A DNA stretch of 9,975 nucleotides. Source: Deltaproteobacteria bacterium (GTDB taxonomy: Bacteria; UBA10199; DSSB01). Shown here piece after piece: positions 1-6,326 of the stretch (its first letter is position 1; each line of letters starts with the position of its first letter). The stretch is taken from contig JAIOPF010000177.1 in the NCBI GenBank assembly GCA_021414045.1, positions 1 to 9,975 of the forward strand, in the 5' to 3' direction. The translations under genes and the position numbers were made by a program. The notes beneath the pieces are model-generated. The model saw only the letters and a list, made by a program, of their open reading frames with translations, was not told the origin of the DNA and did no database searches.

Positions 1-160
1 CATCAATAATCAAGCGTACATATAACTATACGAAACCAATCGCATTTCCCATTCCAATTTCCGACTATTACCGAACATGACCGACCGTTACTTATTAAAT
101 GTCCCAAAATTGTCCCAAGATTTTTCAAGACCCCCTCCCCTCCAATTTTCAATCAATCCT
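1..160. other. AT-rich non-coding stretch upstream of hicAB
   Basis: I see no credible gene here: all six frames are broken by frequent stops. The stretch is visibly richer in A/T than the rest of the window. It holds two sets of short phased repeats. CCGA begins at 61, 71 and 81, one copy every 10 bp, and TGTCCCAA occurs at 100-107 and again at 111-118. Spacing near one helical turn could suit a DNA-binding protein, but the motifs are short and this is only an inference. The sequence shows no similarity to the 3' end of the tRNA-Phe gene at 842-914, so there is no visible att duplication. Confidence 0.5.
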
Positions 161-166
161 TGCAAA

Positions 167-186
167 TAGTATCACATCTGATACTA
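167..186. promoter_or_regulatory. Inverted repeat, candidate HicB operator
   Basis: Perfect 8-bp inverted repeat TAGTATCA / TGATACTA separated by CATC, ending 7 bp before the hicA start codon. HicB antitoxins with a DNA-binding C-terminus are known to repress their own operon by binding palindromes in the promoter. The HicB here ends in a ribbon-helix-helix-like segment, which fits. A possible -35 (TTGCAA, 160-165 region) lies just upstream, but no convincing -10 can be fixed, so the promoter itself is left uncalled. The repeat is seen directly; its role as operator is inferred. Confidence 0.6.
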
Positions 187-193
187 AATCAAG

Positions 194-427
194 ATGGTCG
201 CCAAAGAAAAGCTTTTGGGAAAACTTCAGAATCTGACGTTGAAAAAAGCCGAACTGGCGACACTACTGAACGGCCTAGGTTTCATCAGGAAGCCAGGAAA
301 AGGTTCCCACGAGAAATGGGTGAAGAAGGGATTTCCCCCCGTCATTCTCGCCACGCATGACAAAGAAGTGAAGCCGTATCAGCTGCGCCAGGTAATCCAA
401 GTCCTGAAGTTAGGAGGCATATTATGA
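194..427 (+). CDS. hicA: HicA family mRNA interferase toxin
   Basis: A 77-residue protein of the HicA (YcfA-like) family, a small double-stranded-RNA-binding-fold endoribonuclease that cleaves mRNA in the cytoplasm when its antitoxin is depleted. The diagnostic motif is visible: G36-K-G-S-H39-E, where H39 is the expected catalytic histidine. It is followed by a basic strand (KWVKKG) and by the conserved C-terminal pattern H55-DKEVKPYQLRQVI, typical of the family. The first ~15 residues (MVAKEKLLGKL...) extend beyond the minimal HicA core but occur in longer family members. The ATG at 194 has only a weak Shine-Dalgarno sequence. The stop codon overlaps the hicB start (ATGA, 424-427), as expected for a toxin-first hicAB operon with translational coupling. 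An overlapping frame at 160-360 is a shadow. Function is assigned by motif and context with good confidence. Confidence 0.92.
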   Translation: MVAKEKLLGKLQNLTLKKAELATLLNGLGFIRKPGKGSHEKWVKKGFPPVILATHDKEVKPYQLRQVIQVLKLGGIL

Positions 428-759
428 AAAAAAAATACCATTACGTCGTCAACGTGATCTGGTCCGAAGAGGACAAAGCCTACGTCGCCCACGCTCCCGA
501 ACTTCCGGGCTGCGCAAGCCACGGAGCAACCTATGAATCGGCGATCAAAAACATCCAAGAGGCCATTGAAACATGGATTGAGGGAGCCAAGGAATCCGGC
601 TTCAAAATCCCCGAACCCATCGCAACGAAAAAATATTCCGGTAAATTTATAGCCCGCGTGGATCCAAAAACTCATCGCGCGTTATCCATTAAAGCAGAGA
701 CCGCCGGAAAATCTTTGAACAGCTTGGTTAACGAAATCTTACAGAGAGAGATTGCTTAG
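424..759 (+). CDS. hicB: HicB family antitoxin with RHH-type C-terminus
   Basis: A 111-residue antitoxin partner of the adjacent HicA. The N-terminal ~65 residues form the HicB partial RNase-H-like fold: YHYVVNVIWSEEDKAYVAHAPELPGC, with the characteristic 'D-x-x-Y-V/A ... P-E-L-P-G-C' strand-turn pattern and a following amphipathic helix (A-I-K-N-I-Q-E-A-I-E-T-W). This domain neutralises HicA. The C-terminal ~40 residues (GKFIARVDPKTHRAL ... SLNSLVNEIL) look like a ribbon-helix-helix DNA-binding domain, which in this family autorepresses the operon; the palindrome at 167-186 is the obvious target. The start ATG lies inside the hicA stop (4-bp overlap) and is followed at once by nine adenines (427-435), a slippery homopolymer. 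No terminator is clear on the plus strand; the hairpin at 803-831 lacks a T-tract in this direction. Confidence 0.92.
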   Translation: MKKKYHYVVNVIWSEEDKAYVAHAPELPGCASHGATYESAIKNIQEAIETWIEGAKESGFKIPEPIATKKYSGKFIARVDPKTHRALSIKAETAGKSLNSLVNEILQREIA

Positions 760-792
760 CTGACGACTATTCCGAATGAATTCTGGTTTCGG

Positions 793-831
793 AAATAAAA
801 AACCCACTCACTAAAATCACTAGTGAATGGG
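793..831 (-). terminator. Rho-independent terminator of tRNA-Phe
   Basis: An 11-bp stem with one mismatch (803-813 against 821-831, loop 814-820) is followed on the minus strand by TTTTTTATTT (802 down to 793). It begins 11 bases past the tRNA-Phe 3' end at 842, so it ends that transcript. The hairpin could also pause converging hicAB transcription, but no T-tract follows it on the plus strand. Confidence 0.85.
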
Positions 832-841
832 TCCTATACTG

Positions 842-914
<73 letters not shown>

Positions 915-945
915 AGCCAGGGGTAAACCCCTAAAAACAGGGCCG

Positions 946-974
946 TAGATATAGAGTGTCGGGCTGGCTGTCAA
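946..974 (-). promoter_or_regulatory. Sigma-70-type promoter of tRNA-Phe
   Basis: On the minus strand a perfect -35 box TTGACA (974-969) is followed after exactly 17 bp by TATCTA (951-946), a reasonable -10. The predicted transcription start, around 938-940, gives a 5' leader of about 25 nt before the tRNA at 914. The promoter lies just past the stop codon (1000-1002) of the large upstream minus-strand gene, so the tRNA need not depend on read-through. Confidence 0.75.
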
Positions 975-999
975 TCGAAAGGTATAACCCTGAATTCCC

Positions 1000-3705
1000 T
1001 CATTTTTTTGCGGCCGTTCTCAGGGCCGTGACCCTAGCCACGAGGGTCTGAGGCGGCGACTTCCCCACCCAACGATACAGGGCCACCCTGATTTCGGCCC
1101 AGATCCAGGCTCGATGGCGCCAAGCCTGCAATAACTCTCGGCCAGCACTGGCGAAGAATTTCTTCGGCCCCCACTTGGCCGCTTCCACCTTACCCCGCCT
1201 TGCCTCCGCCATCTGCACTGGATCCATGATCACCGTGTCGGCAAAGGGGAGCGGCTTTTCTTCGAGCATCGGTTCGGACTGATGGGCATCAATCTCCAAC
1301 GTGGGATCCAAGGCGGCTTGCCTGCGGGCCGATGGCGTCATGGGCGGAATCACCACCGCTCGCGGATTTCCCTCTCCCGATTCGGGCGGCGAGGGCGTCC
1401 AGGCACGCATCGCAACGGCGTGCTCCTTACCCGAAACCGCCACCGGGACCGGGGACTCGGGCTTTCCCTCCGTGATTTTTTCCGTCGGGCCGGTGGTCAT
1501 GAGAGGCGCCAACGAAGATTCCGGAACCACCGATTCCCTCGGAAAGGCCGGCGGATACCGCATGGTCGGCGCCTTGAACACCGAGTTGGCATAGTCTTCG
1601 GAAGGGTATCGCGTCGTCGCCCGAGGCTCGCCCGCCGTCGAATCTTCGACAGGAGCGGAAATTTCCGGAGCGGCCGAAGGGGGCGTGTCGGATTTTTTTG
1701 ACACAATTTTCTGGTTCAGGATTCGACGCAGAAAATTCACCAAGCCCGGAGGCTCCATGGCGGTCACGTCACGAAACTGCGCACCGTCGAATCCCGCCAT
1801 CCACGCCTGCGCCCCTTGAATCAAAAAGAACCTCGTCCCCACGCCCATCCCCCGAGGGCCCGCCCAATGCGGCAAGATCATGGCCCTAGGATCCATGAAA
1901 TGGCTGATCACCGTCGCCGGAGGCAGCTGACGGTGAAGCTCCGCGCCGAAAACCGCCAAGGCATCCATCGGGGAACGGCCCCAAAATTGATTCTGAAAGA
2001 ATTGCACCGAGGCCTTGGTCCGACGACTGCGGGGATCGTTGACATCGGAGTAGGCGTCGAGGCTCACCGGCAGCAACTGCCGCTTCCCGTCCTCGAATAG
2101 CAAAAACTCCTTGCCGTTTTCCTGGATCCTTTCCACGAAACCCGTCTTCTTCCGGCAGAGATTCTCGAACTGCAGCTCCAACCAATTGGTGGTGATCAGG
2201 TCCTGCAATCCGGACTCCTCTCGCTCGCTCCACTTGTTCAAAATCCGCCCCAGATCGGTGGAAAAATCCGCGGTATGGACGAAAACCTCCCCATTTCTCA
2301 GCGACGGCCAGAACGCGCGCAGCGGCGCCTGCCCAACCTTGTTGACCTCCTCGAAACTCAAGGTTTCGCGGCGGTAGACGATCCCGAAGTCGTTCAGCAA
2401 CACCGTATCGACCGGAGTTTCCGGGATCCACCACAACTCGAGTCCTTCGGAGCTCTTGCCGGAGGCTTCCAAGTTTTTTCGCAGCTCGAGCAGCCAGTGC
2501 AAGGCGCTGTCGCCTCCCCAAGCCAAGGCGCCACGATCGAATCCGATAAGCTTACGTCCGGGCCCGCCCTCGCCTTTCGTGGCCATAAGCGAAACGCCCC
2601 GCCATTTCCCCGCCGTGTTCTCGGAGAAAGGATCTCCCATCGAAAGGGAGCCTCCAGCTTCCGAGGCGAAAGCGGCGCTCGCGAAGGCTGGTAACCCCGC
2701 TCCACCCACTCCGTGGAAATCCCCTCGCTCCACGGAACTCAAGCGTGATTCCAAGGATCTTTCCCAAAGCTTCCAGCGAAGACCACCCGCTCTCTCCGCA
2801 ATGCCGCCAGCAACGCGCGCTTGAAGCAGAGTGGCCAAAGAATCCAACAAAGTCGCGGCGCCTCCCTGGCTGGGTTTCCATCCTTCGATCTGTTCGAAGC
2901 GATGGCCCAAAAAAATTCCGGCGAAAGCGGAAGCGCCGACGAAACTCGCCGCCGCGCGGGAACCCGGGCGCCAAACACGCGCCGCGACGGCGGCCCCGCC
3001 TCCCGCCAACAACTTCATCGGTCCTAGCATCAACGCGGCGGAGGCGAGGTCTATTCCCAAGCCCCGTCCATTCCACGCTCCCTTAGTTCCGAAAACTCCC
3101 GCCGCCGCGCGGGTCCCCAAGACGAAACTCGGAACTTCCAGACCGAATCCGAACAACCCCGCCAAAGCCCGCAACGCGGTCCCGTTTTTCGCCAATCCCA
3201 GTCCCGGAGTGGATGCCAGCCGACCCAAGGCCCAGGCGCGTCCCAACCGAAAGGCGAGGCCACCCGCGAGAAATCCAGCAAAGCTCGAAGGCTCCAAGGA
3301 CTGGTCGACGAAACGATGCAACAACTCTTCGGCGTGGATGCCGAAGCCGCCATTTCCGAGCATGGCTTGGAGTTGGCTTCGCGCCTTGGCCGAATATTCG
3401 GAAGGATTGGGAAAATCCGACAAGGCGGCATAAACCGCCGCCGCAACCTCCGCTCTTCCCCTTTCCTTTTGCCGCTGAGCGAACTGAAGCAGTCCCGCAT
3501 CGAACAGCGCCGGATCCCCCTCGGCTTCCAATGCCCTTAATTCAGCAAGCTCCGCCCTATTCGAGGACGAAGCGGCATCCTTGAGCTTAACTCGCAACCA
3601 AGTCTGGCGTTCTGGCGCGCCCTCAGCGATGAAATTTTGGACAAGTGAAATGGAATGCGCAGGCCCGGCCGTCTTCGGCCGACCCGAACCCGATATCGTG
3701 AACAT
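1000..3705 (-). CDS. Large protein of unknown function with Ala/Gly-rich and disordered regions
   Basis: A 901-residue protein that I do not recognise. Four sections can be seen. Residues ~40-135 are helical and charged (TPR-like in composition but without a clear TPR consensus). Residues ~140-310 are very rich in Ala, Gly and Leu, with hydrophobic stretches (for example 176-205, 217-243 and 251-268) broken by Arg/Lys, and could associate with membrane. Residues ~360-660 look like a folded alpha/beta section with many Trp and Phe (LELWWIPET, SVQFFQNQFWG). Residues ~670-835 are Pro/Ser/Thr/Glu-rich and probably disordered, followed by a basic, Trp-rich C-terminal helix (GRELLQAWRHRAWIWAEIR, from ~855). 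There is no signal peptide. The disordered part repeats Thr-centred motifs: TTRYP at 697, TMRYP at 714, DPTLEID at 800 and ADTVIMD at 822. The start is preceded by a G-rich sequence (GAGGGCGGGG) usable as a ribosome-binding site. The long intact frame supports a real gene; many shadow frames lie over it. Neighbours give no functional clue. Confidence 0.8.
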   Translation of the reverse strand: MFTISGSGRPKTAGPAHSISLVQNFIAEGAPERQTWLRVKLKDAASSSNRAELAELRALEAEGDPALFDAGLLQFAQRQKERGRAEVAAAVYAALSDFPNPSEYSAKARSQLQAMLGNGGFGIHAEELLHRFVDQSLEPSSFAGFLAGGLAFRLGRAWALGRLASTPGLGLAKNGTALRALAGLFGFGLEVPSFVLGTRAAAGVFGTKGAWNGRGLGIDLASAALMLGPMKLLAGGGAAVAARVWRPGSRAAASFVGASAFAGIFLGHRFEQIEGWKPSQGGAATLLDSLATLLQARVAGGIAERAGGLRWKLWERSLESRLSSVERGDFHGVGGAGLPAFASAAFASEAGGSLSMGDPFSENTAGKWRGVSLMATKGEGGPGRKLIGFDRGALAWGGDSALHWLLELRKNLEASGKSSEGLELWWIPETPVDTVLLNDFGIVYRRETLSFEEVNKVGQAPLRAFWPSLRNGEVFVHTADFSTDLGRILNKWSEREESGLQDLITTNWLELQFENLCRKKTGFVERIQENGKEFLLFEDGKRQLLPVSLDAYSDVNDPRSRRTKASVQFFQNQFWGRSPMDALAVFGAELHRQLPPATVISHFMDPRAMILPHWAGPRGMGVGTRFFLIQGAQAWMAGFDGAQFRDVTAMEPPGLVNFLRRILNQKIVSKKSDTPPSAAPEISAPVEDSTAGEPRATTRYPSEDYANSVFKAPTMRYPPAFPRESVVPESSLAPLMTTGPTEKITEGKPESPVPVAVSGKEHAVAMRAWTPSPPESGEGNPRAVVIPPMTPSARRQAALDPTLEIDAHQSEPMLEEKPLPFADTVIMDPVQMAEARRGKVEAAKWGPKKFFASAGRELLQAWRHRAWIWAEIRVALYRWVGKSPPQTLVARVTALRTAAKK

Positions 3706-3813
3706 GTGCCCCGCCCTCTAGAAAACCCGTGAACATGAGATGGCTTAAGGGAAGCTTTCGGAGCGGCGCGTAGAAGGTTGCTTGGAAAAAAATGGAGCTG
3801 AAATCAGGCGACT

Positions 3814-4848
3814 TTAGCGGGAAGTCGAATCCGCGCCCTGGCGGCCTACTTGAGATATCGATTCCGCCGCCTCTTGGGTGGCCTCAAAAATGCTGCCCGC
3901 CACCTGCTGGGTGGCCACGACGATGCGGTCTTTCGTGTTTTGCGCGGTCTGAGCCAAGGCATCGAGGGCGCGGCCCGGCAGGTCTTTCAGCATCCCGATA
4001 TCGGTATGGCCATCCTTGATCAGATTCCGCTTCAGGGCAGCTTCAGGAGGCCGCTTCAAGTCGTGGGCCAAGCCCAAGAACTCGAAACCGCGCAGCACGT
4101 AATAAGTCACGTCGAGCTCCCACCAATAAAACCCTTGGTTCACCGAGGCCTGAAAATGGTGGTGATTATTGTGCCAACCCTCGCCCAAGGTCAGGATCGC
4201 CAAGAGCCAAGAATTGCGGGAGGTGTCGGTGGTCACGAAACGTCGGCGGCCGAAGACATGCGCCAGGGAATTGATGAAAAAAGTGCAATGCCATAGCAAT
4301 ACCGTGGAGAGGAAAAATCCTATCCAAAGCCCGCTCCAACCGGCGATCAGGAAAACCCCAATCGCGAGCATAGTCGGCGGCAAGGCCCAGTACCGATCGA
4401 GAAATCTCAATTCTGGGTATTTCGCGAAATCAGGAATCAAGTCATAGTTCGGCTTGTGGAATTTGGAGCACATGATCCAGCCGATATGGCTCCACCAAAA
4501 ACCTTTTTTCGGAGAATGGATATCCTCTTGGAGATCCGAAAAACGGTGGTGGTGCCGATGATATCCCGACCACCATAAGACGCCCTTTTGCGAGGAAGTC
4601 ATGGCACCGAAGGCCATGATGAACTGCATCGCCCGACCCAGCTTGTAGCTGCGATGCGCGAAGTAACGATGATAACCGGCGGTGATGAAGAACATCCGAA
4701 CCACCAGAAGAACCCAGCAAATAATCACATCACGAAGATGGACGCCGGTCCAAATCGCCGCCAAGGGCAGCAAATGGGCCAGGAGCATGGGGGAGGATTT
4801 AAGCCACTGGACTCTTTCGTCCGCGGCGCGTGACATTAGTGTCTTCAC
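3814..4848 (-). CDS. Acyl-lipid/acyl-CoA delta-9-type fatty acid desaturase
   Basis: A 344-residue membrane di-iron desaturase that introduces a double bond into a fatty acyl chain using O2 and an electron donor, tuning membrane fluidity. All three histidine boxes are present: H60-RYFA-H65, H97-R-H99-H100-H101 and H226-NN-H229-H230-H231. The supporting family motifs FFITAGYHR, WWSHIGW (H121) and NSLAHVFG (H197) are also there. Hydrophobic helices at about 22-38, 41-57, 72-86 and 160-195 fit the four-helix fold with the boxes facing the cytoplasm. There is no cytochrome b5 domain, so the electron donor is separate. The desaturase core ends near residue 275. The remaining ~65 residues are unusual: four 11-residue units (300-343) form a probable amphipathic helix. 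The start used is GTG at 4848, with AGAGG four bases upstream; ATG at 4836 (four codons in) is an alternative. It lies 113 bp after the gene at 4962-5330, possibly co-transcribed with it. Confidence 0.92.
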   Translation of the reverse strand: MKTLMSRAADERVQWLKSSPMLLAHLLPLAAIWTGVHLRDVIICWVLLVVRMFFITAGYHRYFAHRSYKLGRAMQFIMAFGAMTSSQKGVLWWSGYHRHHHRFSDLQEDIHSPKKGFWWSHIGWIMCSKFHKPNYDLIPDFAKYPELRFLDRYWALPPTMLAIGVFLIAGWSGLWIGFFLSTVLLWHCTFFINSLAHVFGRRRFVTTDTSRNSWLLAILTLGEGWHNNHHHFQASVNQGFYWWELDVTYYVLRGFEFLGLAHDLKRPPEAALKRNLIKDGHTDIGMLKDLPGRALDALAQTAQNTKDRIVVATQQVAGSIFEATQEAAESISQVGRQGADSTSR

Positions 4849-4961
4849 CGAGCCTCTACTTTCCGCAACCGACGTCAGGATACCAGGATTGGCCTACGAT
4901 TTCAGGGCCGGAAAGTAAAGGCGGAATTGACGCGGCGCTTCTTTCGAAGTCTTAGAAACCT

Positions 4962-5330
4962 TTAGAAACCAAAGAGTTGAAAAATTCCCGAACATTCTTC
5001 TTTAACATCGTTCAAAAACTGTTTCATGCCTTCGGCAATCGGATTTGAACCTGAAGTCGCCGCTCGGGGCGGCGTGGACCATGCCTTGGTCTTGAGACGA
5101 TTGGTTTCAAAAATCTTCTGATTCCCGACGTGCACGGAGACCTTTCCACTGGAGGAAAACGGGAAGGCGACGCGAACCGTAACCATCGGTATCGACGAAG
5201 GTTCTCCTTCCGGAGCCGCGGTGGCGGGCTCTTCGAAGGGTATCGAGAGATTGGGCTTAGGGCCTTCGAGATTGAGACGAAGCTGGTATTGGGGGGGATT
5301 GCCGGAGACCGGCTTTTGCGGCGGGGTCAT
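4962..5330 (-). CDS. Small protein of unknown function
   Basis: A 122-residue protein that I do not recognise. It is cytoplasmic by default: no signal peptide or membrane helix is seen. Residues ~1-45 are Pro-rich and probably flexible (QLRLNLEGPKPNLSIPFEEP). Residues ~48-77 look like paired beta-strands (PMVTVRVAFPF, KVSVHVGNQKIFETN). The C-terminal ~25 residues form a likely amphipathic helix ending in a hydrophobic FQLFGF. The start is well supported by a near-perfect Shine-Dalgarno AGGAGG (5335-5340), four bases before the ATG, which argues that this is a real, well-translated gene. It sits 103 bp downstream of cysW, with no strong terminator between, and 113 bp upstream of the desaturase, so it could belong to either transcript. 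The stop codon lies in one copy of a short tandem repeat (TTAGAAACC at 4952-4960 and 4962-4970). Confidence 0.7.
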   Translation of the reverse strand: MTPPQKPVSGNPPQYQLRLNLEGPKPNLSIPFEEPATAAPEGEPSSIPMVTVRVAFPFSSSGKVSVHVGNQKIFETNRLKTKAWSTPPRAATSGSNPIAEGMKQFLNDVKEECSGIFQLFGF

Positions 5331-5433
5331 GATTCCTCCTAAGGAATTAGCCCGCCCCTTCGCGAGTTTAAAGATTATCGACCGAGGAGACTTTTAGTTG
5401 CGCTCAATCATGACGCATCGCAACGCGAGCCTT

Positions 5434-6318
5434 TTAGGCGGTCTGGCCCGTGCTGCGCGCCCGCCATTCGACGAGACCTTTCGCGATCAAGGTCAAAATA
5501 GCCAAAAACGCCAGCAGAGAGGCGACGGCGAAGGCCGGCACGGATTGGTTCTTACTGTATTCATTATATAGAATTTCAATTTGCAAAGGCATGGTGTTGG
5601 TCAGACCGGCAATATGGCCGGAGACGACAGAAACCGCGCCAAACTCCCCCATTGCGCGGGCATTGCAAAGGATGACGCCGTAAAGCAACCCCCACTTAAT
5701 GTTTGGAAGCGTGATCTTGCAAAAGGTCCTAAACCCGCCAGCCCCCATAGTCATCGCCGCCTCTTCCTCTTCCTTGCCCTGGGCCTGCATGAGCGGGATC
5801 AGCTCCCGAGCCACGAAAGGAAAGGTCACGAAGAGAGTCGCGAGCACGATGGCGATAGGCGTGAAGATGATCTTGATGTCGTGATCCATCAACCAATTGC
5901 CCATCAGCCCTTGGGCCCCGAACAATAGCACGAAGATCATTCCGGAAATGACTGGAGAGACGCTGAAGGGAAGGTCGATCAAAGTGATGAGCAAATTCTT
6001 GCCGCGAAATTCGAATTTAGTGATGGCCCATGCGGCGGTCAATCCAAAGAAGATGTTCAAGGGAACGGTGATGCCCGCGGTGATCAAGGTCAAGCGGATG
6101 GCGGAAAGCGTGTCGGGCTCGGTGATGGACGCCCAATAGGGCGCGATACCCTTCTCAAACGCGCTGGCGAACACCAAGGCCAGGGGCACGAAAAGGAAAA
6201 GCGAGAGGAAAGCCAGGCCCACCAGAATCAACAGCCAACGGATAGCCCAAGGCTCGGTCGTCGCGCCGGTTTTTTCGGCGGTCGCGGGTCGTGTCAATGA
6301 TCCAATCGAAGCACCCAT
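5434..6318 (-). CDS. cysW: Sulfate/thiosulfate ABC transporter permease CysW
   Basis: A 294-residue inner-membrane permease, one half of the CysTW channel that moves sulfate (and probably thiosulfate) from the periplasmic binding protein into the cytoplasm. About six hydrophobic helices are visible (e.g. 28-52, 77-100, 115-136, 150-172, 212-232 and 262-283). The cytoplasmic EAA loop that docks the ATPase is intact: E186-A-A-x4-G192-A ... I-T-L-P205. The family phrase ARAMGEFGAVSVVSGHI is present. Length matches E. coli CysW (~290). The start is taken at the ATG at 6318, not an in-frame ATG at 6360 that would lie within cysT; the chosen ATG follows the cysT stop by 8 bases, and the AGGA formed at that stop (TTAGGA) can serve as Shine-Dalgarno, implying translational coupling. 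No cysA follows it, and no strong intrinsic terminator is seen in the 103 bp downstream. Confidence 0.95.
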   Translation of the reverse strand: MGASIGSLTRPATAEKTGATTEPWAIRWLLILVGLAFLSLFLFVPLALVFASAFEKGIAPYWASITEPDTLSAIRLTLITAGITVPLNIFFGLTAAWAITKFEFRGKNLLITLIDLPFSVSPVISGMIFVLLFGAQGLMGNWLMDHDIKIIFTPIAIVLATLFVTFPFVARELIPLMQAQGKEEEEAAMTMGAGGFRTFCKITLPNIKWGLLYGVILCNARAMGEFGAVSVVSGHIAGLTNTMPLQIEILYNEYSKNQSVPAFAVASLLAFLAILTLIAKGLVEWRARSTGQTA

Positions 6319-6326
6319 GATAATTC

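Noticed and set aside
1886..2521. 211-codon minus-strand frame inside the 901-codon gene
   Set aside because: Arg/Gly-rich out-of-frame translation with no ribosome-binding site; a shadow of the larger gene.
3780..3813. Possible terminator after the desaturase
   Set aside because: A run of seven T's is present on the minus strand, but the only stem before it (CTGA/TCAG) has four base pairs, too weak to call.
4952..4970. Tandem TTAGAAACC copies at the end of the 122-codon gene
   Set aside because: Only two short copies; probably a local slippage duplication, with no sign of function beyond holding the stop codon.
5398..5421. Inverted repeat GTTGCG/CGCAAC after cysW as terminator
   Set aside because: Six base pairs with a long loop and no T-tract on the minus strand; not supported as a terminator.
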